This document shows positions 6,620 through 12,254 of a DNA stretch of 12,254 bases, piece by piece (position 1 is the first letter of the stretch; the number at the start of each line of letters is the position of its first letter). The stretch is taken from NCBI GenBank assembly GCA_002389265.1, contig DGOD01000191.1, positions 1 to 12,254 of the forward strand, written 5' to 3'. A program made the translations under genes and the position numbers. The notes beneath the pieces were generated by a model that made no database searches, was not told where the DNA came from, and saw only the letters and a list, made by a program, of their open reading frames with translations. Source of the DNA: Gammaproteobacteria bacterium UBA4475 (GTDB lineage Bacteria; Pseudomonadota; Gammaproteobacteria; Pseudomonadales; Azotimanducaceae).

Positions 6620-6646
6620 AGGCGACTTAGATCATCTAAGTCGCCT
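6620..6646. terminator. Perfect 12-bp stem with a 3-nt loop between convergent genes
   Basis: AGGCGACTTAGA (6620-6631), loop TCA, then TCTAAGTCGCCT (6635-6646): a perfect inverted repeat. It sits between genes transcribed towards each other, where a two-way terminator would be expected. No T-run is present on either side, so a protein-binding palindrome or mRNA-stabilising hairpin is an alternative. Confidence 0.45.
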
Positions 6647-6845
6647 TGTCAGCGGATCCACCCATCACACTCTAATAGGCTTGGGGTCGAATAGAGGTTC
6701 GCAAAATGCGTACAGTAGATTATTGGCTATTCAGACCTTGGCCGTCCCCTACCAAACACGGTCCAACACAATTAGGGTAGTAAAAACGTCAATCGAGATG
6801 CTTTTTCAAACCGAATGAGTGTGGGTCAGATTCACTATCGTCTTC

Positions 6846-6880
6846 GGCAAATCGACTGATCATTGACCACTCGATTTGCC
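6846..6880. repeat. Inverted repeat just beyond the gdhA stop
   Basis: GGCAAATCGA (6846-6855) pairs perfectly with TCGATTTGCC (6871-6880) across 15 bases. It lies ~30 bp downstream of gdhA on that gene's strand, a position suited to a transcript-end hairpin. No T-run follows in the gdhA direction, so intrinsic termination is not well supported. Confidence 0.4.
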
Positions 6881-6888
6881 ATAACATG

Positions 6889-6924
6889 GCTTTAAACACC
6901 ACCGAAGCTTTAAACGACACCGAA
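6889..6924. repeat. 18-bp imperfect tandem duplication spanning the gdhA stop codon
   Basis: Copy 1 (6889-6906) and copy 2 (6907-6924) agree at 16 of 18 positions and directly abut. Read on the minus strand, copy 2 encodes the last residues FGVV plus the TAA; copy 1 repeats this as FGGV plus a second in-frame TAA, 18 nt downstream. The end of gdhA has therefore been duplicated, leaving tandem in-frame stops. Confidence 0.75.
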
Positions 6925-8265
6925 CGCGATCATTGCATCGGCAACCTTGACGAAACCGGCGATATTGGCGCCCTTTACGTAATCGACTGTGCCATCTGGC
7001 TTTTGGCCATACTCAAGACAACTATCATGGATGCCTTTCATAATGTCGCGCAGTTGTTGTTGAAGGTCTGCTTCAGTCCAGCTCAGACGGGCTGAGTTCT
7101 GGCTCATTTCGAGGCCGGAAACCGCAACGCCACCCGCATTGGACGCTTTACCTGGTGCGTAACAGATACCTGCTTCCTTGAAGATTTTTATGCCAGCAAG
7201 GTCGGTTGGCATGTTCGCGCCTTCGCAAACACCAGTACAGCCGTTTTTAATGAGTAAGGCCGCGTGATGACCAAGCAGTTCGTTCTGCGTTGCACAAGGA
7301 AGTGCAAGGTCGCAAACAACCCCCCAAGGTTTCTCGCCTTCGTGGTAGGTAGCACCTTTGTACTCAATAATGTAATCAGAGATGGGGCCGCGACGTACGT
7401 TCTTCAGTTCTTTGATCCAGTCTAGCTTACTTTGATCAATCCCATCGGGGTCATGGATATAACCTTTGGAGTCAGACAGCGTTAACACCTTGCCGCCAAA
7501 ATCAATAATCTTCTCTGCTGCGTGAGTTGCGACATTACCCGAACCGGAGATAACGGCAGTTTTGCCCAGGATGCTTGTACCCTGGTGCTCTAACATGTTT
7601 TGCAAGAAGTAAACCGCGCCATATCCGGTTGCCTCTGTTCTTACCAGACTGCCGCCAAACTCGAGTCCCTTACCTGTCAATATACCTGTGAACCTGTTGG
7701 TTATGCGTTTGTACTGACCAAACATGTAACCAATTTCGCGAGCACCTACACCAATATCACCTGCGGGAACGTCTGTGTCTTCTCCTACGTGACGATACAG
7801 TTCAGTCATAAAAGACTGGCAAAATCGCATGATTTCATTATCAGACTTACCCTTTGGATTAAAGTTCGAACCACCCTTGCCGCCACCCATGGGCAGGCCA
7901 GTGAGGGAATTTTTGAAGGTTTGTTCAAATGCCAGAAACTTCAAGACACTCTCAGTCACGCTGGGGTGGAAGCGCAGTCCGCCTTTATAGGGACCAATCG
8001 AGTTGTTGTTCTGTACTCGCCATCCGCGTTGAACGCGAACGTGGCCGTTGTCGTCTTCCCAGCAAACTCGGAAGCTTACAACTCTGTCTGGTTCTGCCAT
8101 TCGTCTAAGAATCTGTGCGGTATGATATTTTTCTTTATCTTCGATGAACTCGAAAACGTCTTCGGCAACTTCTCTAACGGCTTGAATGAACTCAGTCTGA
8201 TGCGGATTGCGTCGTTCTACCCCGGCCATAAATTCTTCGAGGTTTACGTGATCAGATACAGCCAT
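6910..8265 (-). CDS. gdhA: NADP-type glutamate dehydrogenase
   Basis: 451 aa, close in length and sequence to E. coli GdhA (447 aa). It catalyses reductive amination of 2-oxoglutarate with ammonia to glutamate using NADPH in the cytoplasm, as a hexamer. Visible hallmarks are 'GPYKGGLRFHPSV' (91-103) with substrate-binding Lys94, 'LPMGGGKGGS' (124-133) with catalytic Lys130, 'DVPAGDIGVG' (165-174) with catalytic Asp170, the dinucleotide loop 'GSGNVA' (241-246), 'LPCATQNEL', 'EGANMPT', and the C-terminal 'GANIAGFVKVADAM'. The start is the ATG 7 nt after an AGGAG. It stands alone between gene-free regions and reads divergently from the acetolactate synthase-like gene. The 3' end is duplicated (see the repeat at 6889-6924). 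A 231-codon open frame on the other strand (7600-8295) is a shadow of this gene. Confidence 0.98.
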   Translation of the reverse strand: MAVSDHVNLEEFMAGVERRNPHQTEFIQAVREVAEDVFEFIEDKEKYHTAQILRRMAEPDRVVSFRVCWEDDNGHVRVQRGWRVQNNNSIGPYKGGLRFHPSVTESVLKFLAFEQTFKNSLTGLPMGGGKGGSNFNPKGKSDNEIMRFCQSFMTELYRHVGEDTDVPAGDIGVGAREIGYMFGQYKRITNRFTGILTGKGLEFGGSLVRTEATGYGAVYFLQNMLEHQGTSILGKTAVISGSGNVATHAAEKIIDFGGKVLTLSDSKGYIHDPDGIDQSKLDWIKELKNVRRGPISDYIIEYKGATYHEGEKPWGVVCDLALPCATQNELLGHHAALLIKNGCTGVCEGANMPTDLAGIKIFKEAGICYAPGKASNAGGVAVSGLEMSQNSARLSWTEADLQQQLRDIMKGIHDSCLEYGQKPDGTVDYVKGANIAGFVKVADAMIAFGVV

Positions 8266-8272
8266 TATTATT

Positions 8273-8277
8273 CTCCT
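8273..8277 (-). promoter_or_regulatory. Ribosome binding site of gdhA
   Basis: On the minus strand, AGGAG lies 7 nt before the ATG at 8265, fixing the gdhA start. Confidence 0.8.
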
Positions 8278-8613
8278 GTTGATTTATCGAGATAGACCAT
8301 TGAACGTTGGCTCAGTCTGGATCGACTGCTTTCAATTCAGTGGATTGTGACGTTAGAGTGAGTTTGTTACGTTGAAGTTTATGGTAGCTTAAAGACGGGG
8401 ATTTGTACGATAAATATCAACCCATTTCAAGCTCAATCTCTAATGACGCCATTGCTTGCATAAAAGAAAGGTAGTGGCAAGTCCTAGCTACTATGGAGGC
8501 GCAACCACCACCGGTTAAATCTGCGCCAACGAGCCGATGCTAACTAAGTTAATGTCTGATTAATTTAGCTAAGAAACATTATTAATTCTACAGGTCTTTA
8601 GTTAAGGTGTGCC

Positions 8614-8619
8614 TATAAA
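8614..8619 (+). promoter_or_regulatory. Possible -10 element of the acetolactate synthase-like gene
   Basis: TATAAA (5 of 6 to the -10 consensus) in AT-rich DNA, which would start transcription ~39 bases before the ATG at 8665. No good -35 box is found at 16-18 bp upstream, so an activator would be needed if it is real. Confidence 0.25.
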
Positions 8620-8654
8620 AAACCAAGGGTTTATTTATGCCCACAAGCAGTGAC

Positions 8655-8659
8655 AGAGG
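8655..8659 (+). promoter_or_regulatory. Ribosome binding site choosing the ATG at 8665
   Basis: AGAGG lies 5 nt before ATG 8665. The in-frame GTG at 8650 has no such site upstream, so the shorter protein is preferred. Confidence 0.6.
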
Positions 8660-8664
8660 TAACT

Positions 8665-10317
8665 ATGACGAAAGCATCAGATCTATTTATTGAATGTCTC
8701 GAAGCCGAAGGATGCGAATATGTCTTCGGCATCCCCGGAGAAGAGAACCTTGATTTCCTCGACAGTCTCAGTCGTTCGAAAAAAATCAAGCTAGTACTGA
8801 CCCGCCACGAGCAGGGCGCTGGATTTATGGCCTCTGTATACGGTCGTCTGACCGGCAAGACCGGCGTTTGTGTTTCAACACTTGGCCCAGGTGCAACAAA
8901 TTTCACTACTGCAGCAGCTTATGCTCAGCTGGGTGGCATGCCAATGATGATGATCACCGGTCAAAAACCTGTGAAAAAATCCAAGCAAGGGCGCTTCCAA
9001 ATCCTCGACGTTGTCGAGATGATGAAACCGATCACTAAATACGCGGTCACGTTGGTTGCTGGCGATAACATTCCGTCGCGTATCCGCGAAGCATACCGGC
9101 TTGCTGAGGAAGAAAAGCCAGGTGCTGTTCATATTGAGTTTCCGGAAGATATCGCTGACGAACAAACAGACGAACGTCCGATTCCAAAGTCAGCAGCACG
9201 TCGGCCTGTGCCCGAGGCTAAGTCCATCGCGGTGGCGTTGGCTAAGTTGCACGCCGCAAAATCGCCGATCATTATTATCGGCGCTGGCGGTAACCGCAAA
9301 ATGACGTCGAAGATGCTGACGGAATTTATCGACAAAACCGGAATCCCATTTGTGACGACCCAGCTTGGTAAAGGCGTGGTCGACGAACGTCACCCGTTGT
9401 TCATGGGTTGTGCCGCGCTGTCTGCAGACGACTATGTTCACCGTGCAATTGAGGCCGCCGATTTGATTCTCAATATCGGCCATGACGTGATCGAAAAGCC
9501 GCCGTTCTTCATGAAGAGAGGTAGCACCGAGGTCATTCATATTTCATACAATACTGCTGAGGTTGATCCTGTCTACTTCCCTCAAATCGAGGTTATTGGC
9601 GACGTTGGCAACGCCATTTGGGAGATGAAAAACGGTGTTAAGACGAGCGCGGAAGCCGGCTGGGACTTTACCCGTATGATGGCAGTTCGCGAACATCACG
9701 ACGCTAACATTCTGGCAGGTTCAGACGACGCGCGTTTCCCTTGCTATCCACAGCATGTCGTTAAATTGGTCCGCGACGCTCTGCCAGATGACGGTATGGT
9801 TTGTCTAGATAACGGCGTCTATAAAATTTGGTTTGCCCGGAACTACCGCGCCCATCAGCCCAACACGGTGCTATTGGATAACGCGTTGGCTACCATGGGC
9901 GCAGGCCTGCCATCAGCGATGGCAGCACATATGGTCTATCCAGATCGCAAGGTGCTGGCGATCTGTGGCGATGGTGGATTCATGATGAACTCGCAGGAGC
10001 TGGAGACAGCCGTGCGTGAGAAGATGAATATCGCTGTATTGATTCTGAACGATAACTCCTTCGGCATGATTCGTTGGAAGCAAGCCAATATGGGCTTTGA
10101 TGATTGGGGCCTGCAGTACGGTAACCCTGATTTCGTCAAGTATGTGGAAGCCTATGGTGGTATCGGTCATCGAGTAGAGTCGGCCGAGGCGCTGCCTGGG
10201 ATCCTAAAGACTGCGCTTTCCACGCCGGGTGTGCATCTGATCGATTGTCCCGTGGATTATGCAGACAACGACCAGATCCTCAACATCGATATCAAGAAGC
10301 ACTCAGCGTCGATATAG
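8665..10317 (+). CDS. TPP-dependent acetolactate synthase-like enzyme, catabolic type, large subunit only
   Basis: 550 aa. This family is known for joining two pyruvates to acetolactate and CO2 on thiamine diphosphate. The three-domain layout is intact. The N-terminal pyrimidine-binding domain has 'YVFGIPGEENL' (19-29), activating Glu49 in 'TRHEQGAGFMA', and 'STLGPGATN' (71-79). The middle domain (~185-345) includes 'IIIIGAGGN'. The C-terminal pyrophosphate-binding domain has the motif 'GDGGFMMNSQELETA', beginning at G435-D436-G437 and ending at 'LNDNSFG' (461-467). The tail 'GVHLIDCPVDYADN' resembles Bacillus AlsS. No IlvH/IlvN-type regulatory subunit follows. Instead an aldehyde dehydrogenase starts 71 bp downstream in the same direction. 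That context leaves the true 2-oxo acid/acceptor pair open: a related carboligase or decarboxylase producing an aldehyde for the next enzyme is possible. The fold is certain; the substrate is moderately sure. Confidence 0.85.
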   Translation: MTKASDLFIECLEAEGCEYVFGIPGEENLDFLDSLSRSKKIKLVLTRHEQGAGFMASVYGRLTGKTGVCVSTLGPGATNFTTAAAYAQLGGMPMMMITGQKPVKKSKQGRFQILDVVEMMKPITKYAVTLVAGDNIPSRIREAYRLAEEEKPGAVHIEFPEDIADEQTDERPIPKSAARRPVPEAKSIAVALAKLHAAKSPIIIIGAGGNRKMTSKMLTEFIDKTGIPFVTTQLGKGVVDERHPLFMGCAALSADDYVHRAIEAADLILNIGHDVIEKPPFFMKRGSTEVIHISYNTAEVDPVYFPQIEVIGDVGNAIWEMKNGVKTSAEAGWDFTRMMAVREHHDANILAGSDDARFPCYPQHVVKLVRDALPDDGMVCLDNGVYKIWFARNYRAHQPNTVLLDNALATMGAGLPSAMAAHMVYPDRKVLAICGDGGFMMNSQELETAVREKMNIAVLILNDNSFGMIRWKQANMGFDDWGLQYGNPDFVKYVEAYGGIGHRVESAEALPGILKTALSTPGVHLIDCPVDYADNDQILNIDIKKHSASI

Positions 10318-10331
10318 TCCTGCTGAGAACC

Positions 10332-10355
10332 ACGAGGGGCTCGCGGGCCCCTTGT
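10332..10355 (+). terminator. GC-rich intercistronic hairpin
   Basis: ACGAGGGGC (10332-10340) pairs with GCCCCTTGT (10347-10355), nine pairs including one G-U, across a 6-nt loop. It lies 14 bp after the acetolactate synthase-like stop and 33 bp before the aldehyde dehydrogenase start. Only a weak T stretch (CATTT) follows, so partial termination or protection of the upstream message is more likely than a full stop. Confidence 0.45.
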
Positions 10356-10376
10356 CATTTCTAACATCTGATACTC

Positions 10377-10381
10377 AGGAG
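10377..10381 (+). promoter_or_regulatory. Ribosome binding site of the aldehyde dehydrogenase gene
   Basis: AGGAG, 7 nt before the ATG at 10389; a strong site that fixes the start. Confidence 0.8.
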
Positions 10382-10388
10382 ACCGTCA

Positions 10389-11831
10389 ATGTCGACGCTT
10401 CAGGCCAAATATCCCTACTATCTGAACAACAAAGCGGTTTACGCCAACGAGGACCTTGAGGTCACCGACAAGTATACCGGAGAAGTTGCCACGCGCTGTG
10501 CGCTGGCTGACCCCAAGGCTATTGACGAAGGTATCGCAGGTGCGGTTCGCGCCGCCGAACCCATGGCGAAAATGCCATCCTACGAAAAAAAAGCGGTGTT
10601 AGAGCATTGTGTCAGCCGCTTTAAGGAGCGATTCGACGAGCTGGCTATGGCGTTATGCATTGAAGCCGGCAAGCCGATCAATGATGCCGAGGGTGAGGTG
10701 ACCCGTCTGATCGACACCTTTCAGATCGCCGCCGAGGAATCTACGCGCATGCACGGTGAATTACAGGCGTTGGATATCTCGCCCCGTGCGAAAGGCTACC
10801 AGGGCATGTGGAAGCGTGTGCCAATAGGCCCTTGTTCATTTATTTCGCCGTTTAATTTCCCGCTCAATCTTGCGGCACACAAGATAGCGCCTGCACTGGC
10901 TGTCGGCTGCCCATTTGTGATGAAACCTGCATCTCGCACCCCGCTGGGCGCGATCATCATGGGTGAAATTTTGGCCGAGACGAACCTGCCGGAAGGCGCA
11001 TTCTCAATCCTCGCCTGCTCGCGCGACGGTGCTGATTTGTTTACCGTCGATGACCGACTTAAACTGCTATCGTTTACTGGTTCACCCGATGTTGGCTGGG
11101 ATTTAAAGGCACGTTGTGGCAAGAAGAAGGTTGTGCTGGAGCTGGGCGGCAACGCCGCCGTTGTTGTCGATGCGGATACAAAAAACCTCGATGATGCCGT
11201 CAACCGGATAATCTTTGGTGCCTTCTACCAGTCCGGCCAATCGTGCATCGGTGTTCAGCGTATCATGATCCATGAAGATATTTATGATGTCATGAAAGCG
11301 AAGTTGGTTGCTAAAACCGCGACTTTGATCAAAGGCGATCCGAAATTACGCGAGACTTTTATTGGGCCGATGATCTCCGAAAAAGAGGCTGCTCGCCTCC
11401 ATGGCTGGATAGAATCTGCAGCCGCGGCTGGTGGTAAGATCCTCTGTGGTGGCACGCGCAACGGCGCGATGCTAGATGCCACCTTAATGGAAAATGTCCC
11501 GTTGGATCAGGCGCTATGTGTGGAAGAGGCATTTGGTCCTGCTGCGGTTCTGCAAAAGTTCTCGACGTGGAATGATGCTATCGCGATGGTAAATGATAGT
11601 AAATTTGGTTTGCAGGCTGGCATCTTTACCCGCGACTTCTACAAAGTGCAGCAGGCATGGGATGAAATGGAAGTTGGCGGCGTCGTAGTTGGTGATGTGC
11701 CATCCTACCGTGTTGACAACATGCCTTATGGCGGCGTGAAAGATTCAGGGATTGGCAGAGAAGGTATTCGCTTTGCGATGGAAGACATGACTGAAATTCG
11801 TAATTTGGTTATACGTACACTGCCAGAATAA
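10389..11831 (+). CDS. NAD(P)-dependent aldehyde dehydrogenase
   Basis: 480 aa, normal length for the ALDH superfamily, which oxidises aldehydes to carboxylic acids in the cytoplasm. All key residues are visible: oxyanion-hole Asn156 in 'SPFNFPLN', cofactor-binding Lys179 in 'VMKPASRTP', general-base Glu251 in 'LELGGN', nucleophile Cys286 in 'QSGQSCIGVQR', Glu380 in 'EEAFGP', and the C-terminal 'MPYGGVKDSGIGREG' (445-459). The sequence style is closest to the lactaldehyde/ALDH21-like branch, in which 'QSCIGVQR' surrounds the nucleophile. Semialdehyde or phospho-/sulfo-aldehyde substrates cannot be excluded. It follows the acetolactate synthase-like gene by 71 bp with its own good ribosome site and ends before a strong terminator. 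The two probably form one transcription unit, and may oxidise an aldehyde derived from the TPP enzyme's chemistry (inference). Confidence 0.93.
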   Translation: MSTLQAKYPYYLNNKAVYANEDLEVTDKYTGEVATRCALADPKAIDEGIAGAVRAAEPMAKMPSYEKKAVLEHCVSRFKERFDELAMALCIEAGKPINDAEGEVTRLIDTFQIAAEESTRMHGELQALDISPRAKGYQGMWKRVPIGPCSFISPFNFPLNLAAHKIAPALAVGCPFVMKPASRTPLGAIIMGEILAETNLPEGAFSILACSRDGADLFTVDDRLKLLSFTGSPDVGWDLKARCGKKKVVLELGGNAAVVVDADTKNLDDAVNRIIFGAFYQSGQSCIGVQRIMIHEDIYDVMKAKLVAKTATLIKGDPKLRETFIGPMISEKEAARLHGWIESAAAAGGKILCGGTRNGAMLDATLMENVPLDQALCVEEAFGPAAVLQKFSTWNDAIAMVNDSKFGLQAGIFTRDFYKVQQAWDEMEVGGVVVGDVPSYRVDNMPYGGVKDSGIGREGIRFAMEDMTEIRNLVIRTLPE

Positions 11832-11866
11832 TCTGTTGGGACCATGAAGCTTTTGCACGTTCTATT

Positions 11867-11898
11867 AAAAAATACCGGGCCATGCTCGGTATTTTTTT
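11867..11898 (+). terminator. Strong intrinsic terminator after the aldehyde dehydrogenase gene
   Basis: AAAAAATACCG (11867-11877) pairs perfectly with CGGTATTTTTT (11887-11897) across a 9-nt loop, and the T-run covers 11892-11898. The A-tract on the 5' arm means it could also stop transcription coming from the right. Confidence 0.9.
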
Positions 11899-12090
11899 AA
11901 TCTCAATTTGCGATTCGAGCACAAGCAAGTATTCAGCTGCGGCACAACGACCTGGCGATACGCAGGCTAATCATTACCCGATGCTGTTTCGTCAGCAGAT
12001 GGCTGGATGCAGACAAGCTGACAGCAACTTGATGTCCTTGGCCGAGGGCGTGACAAGCTTTTTGTAGATGTACATGTTTTGCTGTGTTCA

Positions 12091-12254
12091 TTACATGCCG
12101 GTCGCGATCAGGTTGCGCATTAGCCGCACAGCATCTTTGCCAGGGCGTCGAGGCCAGGGCGTCGAGTCCGCGTTGGGTTGTTCAGTGAGCATGGATGCGG
12201 CGGCTCCATGCGGGTTATTGCCGACGTCACAATCCAGACATAATCCAGACATAA
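12091..12254 (-). CDS. Doubtful C-terminal end of a minus-strand gene (partial)
   Basis: On the minus strand a frame is open from the right edge to a TAA at 12091-12093, with an ATG at 12250-12252 near the edge. The ~53 visible residues end in a protein-like 'KDAVRLMRNLIATGM' but match no family I know. The frame runs through two tandem repeats with units of 14 and 11 bp. These are not multiples of three, so any change in copy number would shift the frame, which argues against a conserved gene. It could equally be non-coding or decayed sequence. Confidence 0.2.
   Translation of the reverse strand, partial: MSGLCLDCDVGNNPHGAAASMLTEQPNADSTPWPRRPGKDAVRLMRNLIATGM
12139..12166. repeat. 14-bp perfect tandem repeat, two copies
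   Basis: The unit GCCAGGGCGTCGAG occurs at 12139-12152 and again at 12153-12166 without a mismatch or gap. Confidence 0.85.
12231..12252. repeat. 11-bp perfect tandem repeat at the right edge
   Basis: The unit AATCCAGACAT occurs at 12231-12241 and 12242-12252. The next two bases (AA) match the start of a third copy, so the array may continue beyond the window. Confidence 0.8.

Larger units (their letters stand above)
6402..6909. other. Gene-free region between convergent genes
   Basis: About 508 bp between the exported protein gene and the 3' end of gdhA. No reading frame here looks like a gene. It holds three inverted repeats (6450-6485, 6620-6646, 6846-6880) and the left copy of a tandem repeat at the gdhA stop, listed separately. 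Nothing else is seen. Confidence 0.6.
8266..8664. other. Divergent intergenic region, gdhA / acetolactate synthase-like gene
   Basis: About 400 bp that must hold the promoters of two divergent genes. The half nearest the + strand gene is AT-rich (about 8540-8640). A loose inverted repeat, GGCGCA (8498-8503) with TGCGCC (8522-8527), encloses AACC/GGTT and could be an operator. I find no consensus-grade promoter on either strand and no credible small gene. Confidence 0.4.
11899..12254. other. Right-end stretch without a confident gene
   Basis: 356 bp after the terminator. It contains two short tandem repeats (12139-12166, 12231-12252), a 7-bp hairpin (GCATGGA 12189-12195 / TCCATGC 12205-12211), and a doubtful minus-strand partial frame. 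A + strand frame from 12069 is also open to the edge. Neither resembles a known family. Confidence 0.5.

Noticed and set aside
7600..8295. 231-codon open frame on the + strand
   Set aside because: It lies antisense to gdhA, whose protein is unmistakable, and its own translation is low-complexity and unlike any family; a shadow frame.
8650..8664. GTG start for the acetolactate synthase-like protein
   Set aside because: No ribosome site precedes it, while AGAGG lies 5 nt before the ATG at 8665.
11882..12067. 61-codon + strand frame after the aldehyde dehydrogenase gene
   Set aside because: Its start lies inside the loop of the strong terminator, it has no ribosome site, and the product is unrecognisable.
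12069..12254. + strand frame open to the right edge
   Set aside because: No ribosome site, Cys/Arg/Ser-rich unfamiliar translation, and it crosses tandem repeats whose units are not multiples of three.
1..12254. CRISPR array, tRNA, rRNA, integrase or insertion sequence
   Set aside because: No regularly spaced repeats, no tRNA-like cloverleaf or rRNA sequence, and no transposase or integrase frame were found on either strand.

Overview
The window looks like mid-GC chromosomal DNA from a Gram-negative bacterium, most likely a gammaproteobacterium and possibly marine. This rests on a GdhA very close to the enterobacterial NADP-type enzyme, TolQ/ExbB-type membrane proteins, and exported proteins with Sec signal peptides. 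The lineage is an inference from protein flavour, not from a marker gene. No rRNA, tRNA, CRISPR array, transposase or phage gene is visible.

Region 1 (1-5411, + strand) is a tightly packed operon that begins left of the window. In order it holds the C-terminal end of a protein with a PEGA-like beta domain; a membrane-anchored periplasmic protein with PEGA-like repeats and a C-terminal SUMF1/FGE-like domain lacking the formylglycine-generating cysteines; a 92-aa exported Cys-containing protein; a four-helix MotA/TolQ/ExbB-family protein; and two paralogous proteins, each with one N-terminal membrane helix carrying an ExbD/TolR-like Asp, a coiled-coil stretch and a periplasmic von Willebrand A (vWA) domain. 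Genes are separated by 0-11 bp or overlap by 4 bp. The inferred product is an ion-driven TolQ/ExbB-like membrane motor whose usual TolR/ExbD or MotB partners are replaced by two vWA-headed subunits, with PEGA/SUMF1 and small exported proteins as periplasmic partners. I do not recognise this set as a named system, and it is the most interesting part of the window.

Region 2 (5412-6909) holds one exported 233-aa protein that looks like two copies of an alpha/beta domain. It is flanked by gene-free DNA with several hairpins, including a perfect 12-bp stem between the convergent genes.

Region 3 (6910-8265, - strand) is gdhA, NADP-type glutamate dehydrogenase. Its stop codon lies within an 18-bp imperfect tandem duplication.

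Region 4 (8266-11898) is a divergent regulatory gap followed by a two-gene + strand unit: a catabolic-type acetolactate synthase-like TPP enzyme without a regulatory subunit, and an aldehyde dehydrogenase with intact catalytic residues. A strong A-stem-T terminator ends it. The last ~350 bp carry two short tandem repeats and only a doubtful partial reading frame.
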